A stretch of 64,000 nucleotides of DNA. Source: Cristatella mucedo (Eukaryota; Bryozoa; Phylactolaemata; Cristatellidae). The notes under the pieces were generated by a model. It had not been told where the DNA came from and did no database searches. It saw only the letters and a list, made by a program, of their open reading frames with translations. Shown one piece after another: positions 56,975 to 64,000 of this stretch. The stretch spans positions 142,380 to 206,379 of the forward strand of contig WPIO01000245.1 in NCBI GenBank assembly GCA_009760855.2. Direction: 5' to 3'. A program made the position numbers and the translations under genes. The first letter of the stretch is position 1. Each line of letters begins with the position of its first letter.

Positions 56975-57925
56975 CTCAAATATCTCTCTCTAGGCGCTTT
57001 AGGAGTGACATGCACAGGGTCAGTATGCAAATGTGGTTAGTGGCAGCATGCACAGTGTCAGCACGCATAAGCAGATCAAGGACGAATCACAGGGACCCGC
57101 TAAATGCTGTCCTAAATACGTGTGTTTTTAGGTTCCTTTTAAATGTGGTCATGTCAGGAGATGTTCTGACGCAGGTCGGGAGGGAGTTCCAGGCTTTGGG
57201 AGCATATGAACTAAATGCACGGTCTCCAAAGGATTTCAGGTTTGTATGAGGTATTTCTAGACTGTTGGATTCCGAAAAGCGGGTGGTACGATGCTTGGCC
57301 TGATGGGGTAGTATATCTGAAAGATAGGCTGGAGCCATAGAATGAAGGGACCTAAAAGTGAGCGCCAAAACCTTGAAGTCAACCCGTTGCTTTACTGGTA
57401 GCCAGTGCAGGTCGGTGAGAAGTAGAGTAATGTGGCAACTGCGACGCTCACGACAGACAAGCCTAGCTGCAGAGTTTTGCACCAGCTGCAATCGCCTGAT
57501 CGCACATGCTTGTTGGCCAATAAGCAGTGAGTTGCAGAAGTCGAGACGGGATGTCACGAATGCATGAACCAACTTGGACGTGGTATCTTTATCTAAACAA
57601 GCCCGACCATTAGCAACGTTACGAAGCTGAAAATAGGCGGATTCGACTGTGGAGCTGACATGGTCGTCTAACGAGAGGTCGCTTTGGAATATGACACCTA
57701 TATTTCGAGCTGATTCAACTGGAGATATGCTGGCAGAGCCAATTTTGTGAGTCAGCCATTCCAATCTCTGGATCACACTGGGTTTGCCCGTAACTAGTAA
57801 GTTAGTTTTACCATCGTTAAGTTATAGAAAATTTTCTGCCACCCATGTGCGGTTGTCATCAATGCATGCAGCTAGTGAGTTGAGAGATTTTGAGGTGCTT
57901 GAAGGCTGGGAGGGAGGGATCAAAT
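56975..57925 (-). mobile_element. Family A LINE with long intact C-terminal frame
   Basis: The tail is largely deleted ('ctctctaggcgctttaggag' joins directly to 'tgacatgcacaggg'). The frame 57087-57776 is open for 229 codons, from '[19 protein letters not shown]' to 'FRTAFSGSL'. 5' truncated at about 57925. Confidence 0.85.
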
Positions 57926-57944
57926 ACATCCCCCTGTTCCGACT

Positions 57945-58230
57945 AGAATCATTTAACCATATCTGTTACGAACCTCTAAACCATTGGAGACTTTTCCTTT
58001 AGTCCCTGTGCTCTCAAAGCCTGTAGTTTACTGTCAAAGCACATTACATCACGCCTTGAAATGTTTGCATTTATCAAGAAGCTTTAAGTGGACCTCATTA
58101 CTACATTTTTCATGTCTCCTTTTGATTGGTCTCTCGTGGGCATGTACCTGCTTACACTGTGCATAATGCTTGTGGATGTTACGAAAAACCATTTGGTATA
58201 GCTTTCTTTACAGAATCTTTATAGCTTAGA
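57945..58230 (+). mobile_element. Family A LINE, decayed C-terminus and 3' UTR
   Basis: 'aaaccattggagacttttcc' and 'gtgctctcaaagcctg' match the end of ORF2. 'catgtacctgcttacactgt' matches the 3' UTR. Old and indel-ridden. Confidence 0.5.
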
Positions 58231-58584
58231 AGGTTATTCGGATCTCTGGGGAAGCTGTACTATTGCATTGTTGTTTTTATTATTTGCAAAAAACTTGCTA
58301 CAAAATAAAAATTGCTTGCTGCTTTGATCACGTTGCAAAACACACAATACAATGCTCTGGGCTATCTGTTGTTGTCATGTTTAGGCAGATACAGTCACAG
58401 GATTATTTATTAGACTGGTCCTAAAGCTTGCACTCAGTGCCTGAAGGAATAAAGAAGGAAAGCTCGCTGCATCAAAAGGAATACTTAGCGAAACAGAAGT
58501 AATGCTTGCTTGGGACAAAATAATGTGAACGCCTACGTCAATGATCTGCTAGCACCACGTTTCAACATGTGCATTGCAGATTGT

Positions 58585-58830
58585 ACCTTTAGTTCCTTTG
58601 CTCCAAAAACACAAAATTTCAGACTCGTGTATGGACATCCCATAATTAGACAGGATACAAAAAGAAGCCGAACATGCGTCTATTTATCGAAACATTATTT
58701 AGGTAGTAGTGATTCAAAATTTACGTCCTCATGAGTGCTGACGCTTGTAAGGCAGTCAATACCCACATTTGCTTGCCAACTCGGTGCATGTCACCTCTAG
58801 TCAATCAGAGCCGAATCATTCCATTGCAGC
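58585..58830 (+). mobile_element. Family A LINE, decayed 3' fragment
   Basis: 'tacctttagttcctttgctc' (ORF2 end) and 'cctcatgagtgctgacgctt', 'ggtgcatgtcacctctag' (3' UTR). The tail is missing. Confidence 0.5.
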
Positions 58831-58967
58831 ATTCATATGTTAGTGATAACTGAAGCAGCCAGAATAAAACAGTTGAGAATATGTTGTTCTTTTAATGGTG
58901 TATCATTGTAAGCGAAATTGCACATACGGCAGATCTTAGCGATAAAACAGTAGATGATACAAAAATA

Positions 58968-59105
58968 TAATTTATTTGTAAAGCGCCCCAAGAGAACTTA
59001 ATCTCTTTTCATGCGCTTCACATATGCCTCGGATCTCGAGCTCACAACCTCAGTCAGACCTTGGTCGGGGCGAGCACCTTAACTGCTAGACCAAACCAGC
59101 TCGGC
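58968..59105 (-). repeat. tRNA-derived SINE with family A LINE tail, best copy
   Basis: Read on the minus strand: 'tggtctagcagttaaggtgc' (A-box region), 'gaggttgtgagctcgagatc' (B-box region), 'cgaggcatatgtgaagcgca', then 'agagattaagttctcttggg' and 'gcgctttacaaataaat'. The last 40 bases reproduce the family A stem-loop (AAGCGC/GCGCTT with AGAGA/TCTCT inside). Confidence 0.7.
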
Positions 59106-59284
59106 ATTGCATTTTGAAAGATGGCTGACCAACTAAGGCTAGATGGTATATTCTAAGATTGCGGCATTGTTTGACCTTGCTGAAAAACAACAGTTGGCCG
59201 TGTAATTAAACTTGCAGAAGTCAATCCCACTAAAAAAACGATATGCATTGTCAGATTTTAAATTTTCAGATAAGGTATATTTAC

Positions 59285-59344
59285 CTCCGACGGAGACTGT
59301 AGAAGGCAGCATGGTTGTGATATGCTGAGGCACGTCGTTGGCAG
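59285..59344 (-). CDS. Possible 60-nt stalk exon
   Basis: The minus-strand acceptor is 'gattctttgactttgcag' (AG at 59346-59345) and the donor is 'TCGGAG/gtaaatat' (GT at 59284-59283); both are good. At exactly 60 nt the exon is symmetric. In phase 1 it reads 'ANDVPQHITTMLPSTVSVG', a Thr/Ser/Pro-rich juxtamembrane-like peptide that could precede the membrane exon at 53376-53498 in the same phase. Phase 2 is also open, with a less natural peptide. Confidence 0.25.
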
Positions 59345-60611
59345 CTGCAAAGTCAAAGAATCATTAAAGAAATAAAACGGGACCAAGTCAGATCAGCATA
59401 GTTGCTAAGAATGAAAAAGGAATATTTCATTATGTTAGACCATTTTTAGGTTGTTTTCATTCATTTAACTTGCAACAAGTCAAGCGGAACATTGTTAGCA
59501 CGTAGGTCTGTGGGGATCAAAGCAAAGATAGACTTAGATTTATTCATATTAACATTACCAAATTAGCGCACCGTTAAGCTAGTTTCTCGATATTTTAGTC
59601 AAAGATATATTATTCTTCTAAAACTATTATTTTGTTGAAATTAATCATTTATAACTAGTAGAAATTGCTGCACCTTACCTGCAACCAGCTATGGCAGCGA
59701 CCGGCTGCGGTTCAAATGAACCTGTAAGCTCAACTAAAAGAATGTATTGAAAATAGACGAGCAATTTCCACAAAACATCTTTCAATCCTTGCATGGAAAT
59801 ATCAAAAATCGTATTGGTATTGAGAGATGAGGAATGAATAATTTATCTGCTGATTGTATTAACTCAGACGTTACATTCTGGTAAAGCTGAGTTTAATCTT
59901 ACTGCAAATGCGTAGTCACGCAAGTTGTCTTTTAAAGAATTAATGGCCAATTTAAATTGCTTATGATGCCGCTGGTTCCATCTATGGATCGTTAAGATTA
60001 GTAATATAAATCTGACCTCCTCCGAATCAACACTGAGCCTTAAAATGTCCTTAGTTTGGAGTTAACATATGCTAATGAGCAATCCAATTTCCTATTATCC
60101 ATAGATTCTTTTCTCCGAGGTATATCGGCCACACAGAAAGCCGAACGTCAAAAATAAGTGAACAATGTTAAGAGACGCTTAAAACACAATTCGTGGGAAA
60201 AATCCAGTGAAAACAATCATTTTATGGCATGCAAAGACTGCCAAATGTCTAGGAGCTTAATGTAAACGTCTACAAGTGCATAAACACGTAAGAAAGAAAG
60301 CAATACAGATATTTTCATCTTGTAGCATAGACTATTTGAGAACTAAATACCCTAACTACATTTTACCATGCCGCTATATTTCAAGGAACAGTAACTGAAG
60401 TGGACCCATTTCTTTACTTGCTTCGTGGATATGCGGGAATGGTATCCAAAGGCATGATGTCCTGCCTGAACATTCTGCTTAAGCAAAGAGGTTGCGGTTA
60501 ACATTATCCATACCGGATCAGGTACTGCTATTTACAATATTTCATTAGAGTCTTGCATTTTACCTGTTTGTATTGTTTGCATATAAATTATTTACATATT
60601 TACCAAGTGGC
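59345..60611. other. No called gene
   Basis: AT-rich. A further minus-strand acceptor/donor pair brackets about 59679-59733 ('TTGCAG/gtaagg'). Its only open frame exits in phase 2, which conflicts with the preferred phase 1 reading of the exon at 59285. Left uncalled. Confidence 0.3.
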
Positions 60612-60685
60612 AATAATAATAATAATAATAATAATGCACTTGACGAAGCACCATCAGAGAACTAAATATCTTTCTAAGTGCAAAA
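60612..60685 (-). mobile_element. Family A LINE, tail-only fragment
   Basis: (AAT)n then 'gcacttgacgaagcaccatc' and 'agagaactaaatatctttct'. Only the tail. Confidence 0.65.
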
Positions 60686-61189
60686 TGACAGGGGTATCCC
60701 ATATAAAAACTGAGAGATCCTCTCAAATACTTCAAGTTACTAGTATTACAAATAAACCAAAAAAATATAATTGCACCATTATAAGAGATATCAGTATCAA
60801 AATTACACTTTTTATAACCAGGCATGAAGTTGTGGCAGAACAAGTTTTTCCACTAGACATGCTGTGATGTAACGTTAACATATAGCGACATTTCTAACTT
60901 CTCTCCTCTAAAAGTTACCACCCAAGAGAATTAAGTGTGTGTATGCTCGAGTCACAAAAGCACAGTGCAGTCTAACGCTGTGGTCTGCTTGCTGGATGCA
61001 AAACCGTGATAAATAGCAAGAAGTTGCTCTTGGTAGTTGCATGCTTCCTACGTCATAGTATTGAAGACGGAGTTTTATGTACTAATTTTGGCTACATCAT
61101 GAACCTTAAGAAGTTCAAAAAGTTCTCTTATATAATCAATATCGGCAACTGCATTCGTTATTCTGTCAGCGACCCACCAAAATTCTAAT
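60686..61189. other. No recognisable gene
   Basis: A plus-strand open frame ending at 61188 lacks an ATG and has no recognisable domain. Confidence 0.35.
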
Positions 61190-62290
61190 AACAATCAAGG
61201 ATTTCACTCTGATGCCGATGCCACCCAGCTCTATGGTTACTTCGATCGCCTCTCCACTATCATGACGAATGAACTCCCAAGTCCTTAGCTTCGTGCATTT
61301 ATGACATCTAAACATTAATCTATGCGAACTGTTTTAAATTTAGATATGGTAAAACCAGCATGCTAAGCATGGGCTTATCAAGTGTGATCTTGTCATTGCA
61401 AAACGTCAAGCTTTGCGTGTGCTCCGCCAGTGAGTCTCTCACTGATTATGTATGATATATAGACGTTCCTATCTTATTTTACATTTCATTAGACGATGTG
61501 ATCCGCTGCACAGTCAAGACGGCCTATTTTCAGCTAAACACAGTTGACCAAATCTAGGCATTGTAGAACAGGAATGCTTCCTTTAAATTAGTCTTCGCAT
61601 TTCAAACTTCCCGGCTCAAATTTAGTATATCACTAATTTCAAGTCTATTGGCCTGAGCAGCCAGATGCTTTTAGTAGGTTAAAAACTTATAAGCTCAGCT
61701 TGTCTGTCATGAGCATCTCAGTTGTTACGTGACACCACTGCACACTGACCTGCAGTGGCTACCTGGCCAGAATCTCATCGACTTTGAAGTTCTGTCAGTC
61801 ACCTTAATTTCGGTTTATTCTTTGGCTCCAATATACTATCCAAATTTAATCTTTCACTAGACCAAGCAATGCATCACCCACTGCATTCCGTGTGTATTTA
61901 TTAATCTTCACCTCATATCATTCTCAGATCCTTTGGTGACCTTGCCATAAGTTTGCATTTATTGAAGACAATAACTATTTTCCAAATAGTCTCACGACAT
62001 CCCACACCAGACGCAATTTAAAAAAAAAGATGTGTTCATGGATGTGTCTATAATGGATAATAATTCGTTCCAGAGATGCTTCATTTTTGCTTTTACGGAA
62101 GATGTCATGTGGCTGCTTTCACTGAGAATATTGGCATGCTGACACTCTGTATTCTACCGTTAACAGTGGTATTCTTGTTTTTTGAGCACTCTACAACTAA
62201 CCAGTCTGTCAAGTTCACTCTAAAGCAAATGTAAAGCGTCTAGAAAAATTGAGTTGTGTGATTAAGCTTAATAAAACTACTAAAATTAAT
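61190..62290 (+). mobile_element. Family A LINE, very old RT-to-tail copy
   Basis: 'ttcactctgatgccgatgcc' is the YADD region. Thumb and C-terminal regions ('cttgtctgtcatgagcatct') follow, then 3' UTR and a tail ('caaatgtaaagcgtctagaa'). Many indels. Confidence 0.6.
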
Positions 62291-62369
62291 CTGAATATTA
62301 TCAAATCGTGACTAGTGATCGAATATATGGTTATGATTTGCATTTCTGTATTTAACTGTTTACACATAT

Positions 62370-62768
62370 CTTGCACAAATCTCACATCCTTTGGTGACCT
62401 TACCTTTAGTCTATATGCTCCAAAGGCCTGGAACTAGCATTCCCACTTAAGTCGCGACTTCTCCTGACTAGTCGACATTTAAAATGAAACTGAAAATGCA
62501 TCTATATCTGCCAGCATTTCTTGGTTCCCTGCGATTTGTCCTTTACCCGCATAGGCGTGCTGATATTGCTCATGCCACTGCTAATCATGCATGCATGATG
62601 ATCACGTACATGTCTCTCCAAATCAGGTTGTTATGTATGTTTATTCAGCATTCTACCACTTTATCTTCATCTTGCTTCCTTTGCAGAAAATTTAACTTGC
62701 CCAGAAAGAGCTTGAGCTTTTCTAAGGGTGCTATTCAAGAATCTCTATCATTAATATTATTATAAAAT
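62370..62768 (+). mobile_element. Family A LINE, 3' fragment
   Basis: 'aatctcacatcctttggtga' and 'gctccaaaggcctggaacta' (ORF2 end), 3' UTR, a tail with 'cagaaagagcttgagctttt', and an ATTATTAT end at 62750-62765. Confidence 0.7.
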
Positions 62769-63025
62769 AGAAAACCTCATAGAGAACAGCATTGTGGAAG
62801 TGATTAGTATTGAAACTAGACAAATCACTATTCCAAAAGCTGCTTAATGGGATCGGAAAGCCAAATCTTCACCCCCAGTCTTATGGAGAAGAACTGGCAG
62901 AGCAGGACTTTCAGGGATTCTGAATGTATACAGCTTGGACCCAATTCAGCTTACCGCCTACACGATATTTACTAATTAAGGCACTGGCTTGCAAAAGGTT
63001 CTATGAAATCACTTTACTGGTCTGA
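62769..63025. other. No recognisable feature
   Basis: Short unique spacer. Confidence 0.4.
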
Positions 63026-63382
63026 TAACAATAATAATAATAATAGTATACTTGATAAAGCGCCCTCAGAGAACATAATCTCTTTCTAGACGCTTTACAT
63101 TTGCTGCTAAGGGAAATGCATTTGAATGGTAAGTAAAATCTTACTTGAAAAACAAACGAAATGAATAACATGGGTAGGGGTGACATGCACAGGGTCGGCA
63201 TGCAAATGTGGTTAGTGGCCGCATGCACAGTGTCAGCAGGCATAAGCAGATGAAGGACGAATCACAGGGACCCACTAAATGCTGTCCTAAATAGGTGTAT
63301 TTTTAAGTTGCTTTTAAATGTGGTCAGGTCAGGGGATGTTCTGATGCAGGTCGTGAGGGAGTTCCAGGCTTCGGGAACATGA
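63026..63382 (-). mobile_element. Family A LINE, short 3' fragment
   Basis: (AAT)n at 63027-63045, stem-loop tail, 3' UTR and the last ORF2 codons ('[17 protein letters not shown]'). 5' truncated at about 63382. Confidence 0.85.
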
Positions 63383-63639
63383 AATTTTGTAGTACATGCA
63401 GAGATTGTATGTATTCTTATCCCGCATGCCTTGCAACGACTCTTGAAGTTTAGTAGTACTTTGCATATAGTGAGTATTACGAGTAGGCAGAAATGATCTT
63501 CAAGCAAATATTTCTTTCATTTGACATTTGTCGAAAATTTAGTCCATTTATAGTATAAATACCATTGCACTCATTTCTCGTGGCGTGTTTCTCTGAGACG
63601 TGATGCACAGTTATCGAAAACTCACACCTTGCTATTATG
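63383..63639. other. No recognisable feature
   Basis: Unique spacer between two family A copies in opposite orientation. Confidence 0.4.
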
Positions 63640-64000
63640 TTCCTGTCCGGCTTTAGAGCTAATCGCTCCACAGAGTCAGCATTGCTTAGGGTATACGACG
63701 ACCTACTTAGGAATGCAGACGTAGGTACAGTATCTCTGCCCGTTTTGCTCAATCTTTCGGCAGCTTTTGATACCATCAATCACCAAGTTCTTCTAGAGCG
63801 CCTCGCATCTCGCCCGGGCACCACTGGCACTGATCTGCAGTGGTTCAGGTCCTATCTCAGTGGGAGACTCCAGAGTATTAACGTGAGTGGACAAAGATCA
63901 TCTGAAGTACCTCTGAAATATGGAGTACCTCAGGGCTCAGTGCTAGGTCCGGATCTCTTCACGGTTTATACTCGGCCTCTTGCTGATGTGATCGCCAAGC
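63640..64000 (+). mobile_element. Family A LINE, cut by the window edge
   Basis: Starts at 'gtccggctttagagctaatc' (RT 'GFRANHSTESALL') and runs through 'LNLSAAFDTINHQVLLERL' and '[18 protein letters not shown]' to the last base. One continuous open frame is visible throughout; the rest lies beyond the window. Confidence 0.85.

Noticed and set aside
56735-57925. A plus-strand RT fragment next to a minus-strand copy, as in twin-priming 5' inversion
   Set aside because: The inverted piece is on the 3' side of the minus-strand copy, the wrong side for twin priming; it is more likely a separate fragment.
59679-59733. Minus-strand interval with strong donor 'TTGCAG/gtaagg' and an open peptide
   Set aside because: Its only open frame exits in phase 2, which conflicts with the stalk-like reading of the next exon; not enough to call.
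1-64000. CRISPR arrays, bacterial operons, rRNA genes or integrated viral genes
   Set aside because: No direct-repeat arrays, ribosome-binding-site-led gene runs, rRNA motifs or viral structural genes were seen; the reverse transcriptases are LINE-type with APE endonuclease.

Overview
This looks like animal nuclear DNA, most likely from a marine or aquatic invertebrate. It is AT-rich, has no bacterial-style gene packing, and is filled with degenerate non-LTR retrotransposons (LINEs), tRNA-derived SINEs, a hAT-type MITE and long GA, TA and CA microsatellites. The phylum cannot be fixed from the sequence. Family names and exon calls rest on motifs and on comparing copies within the window, not on a database search.

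Two LINE families fill about half of the window. Family A is L2/CR1-like: an APE endonuclease plus a reverse transcriptase, a stem-loop 3' tail and (ATT)n ends. It has more than 25 pieces. The two best copies lie at 17946-20614 (minus; one stop within the retained ORF2) and 27438-30899 (plus; near full length with few lesions). Family B is CR1-like, with a different 3' UTR and (ATTAC)n or (ATAC)n ends. Its best copies are at 34553-35990, 36189-37525 and 41690-43925, and it has an old near-full-length copy at 9520-13090. Several insertions are nested: A in A, B in A and B in B. A tRNA-derived SINE (2591-2740, 17190-17345, 58968-59105) carries the same 3' stem-loop tail as family A, so it is probably mobilised by it.

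The most interesting signal is what lies between the repeats. A likely transmembrane exon at 4073-4157 ends in phase 2 at a strong donor. A phase-2 terminal exon at 16170-16545 encodes a 124-residue cytoplasmic tail with a canonical ITAM (YxxL-x8-YxxL) followed by an ITIM-like and another YxxV motif. About 330 bp later, a second phase-2 terminal exon (16873-16996) encodes a short tail with an ITIM (SVYNSL). Together they suggest the 3' part of a type I immune or allorecognition-type receptor on the plus strand, with alternative activating and inhibitory tails and a roughly 12 kb intron packed with LINEs.

A second possible gene start on the plus strand has a TATA box at 49940 and a signal-peptide exon at 50083-50200. 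On the minus strand there are receptor-like exon candidates: transmembrane segments at 53376-53498 (with an in-frame stop) and 53678-53750, and a short stalk-like exon at 59285-59344. This fits a repeat-rich cluster of receptor genes and pseudogenes, but no extracellular domain exon was recognised with confidence. All gene calls are inferences from reading frame, splice signal and phase, and need transcript evidence.
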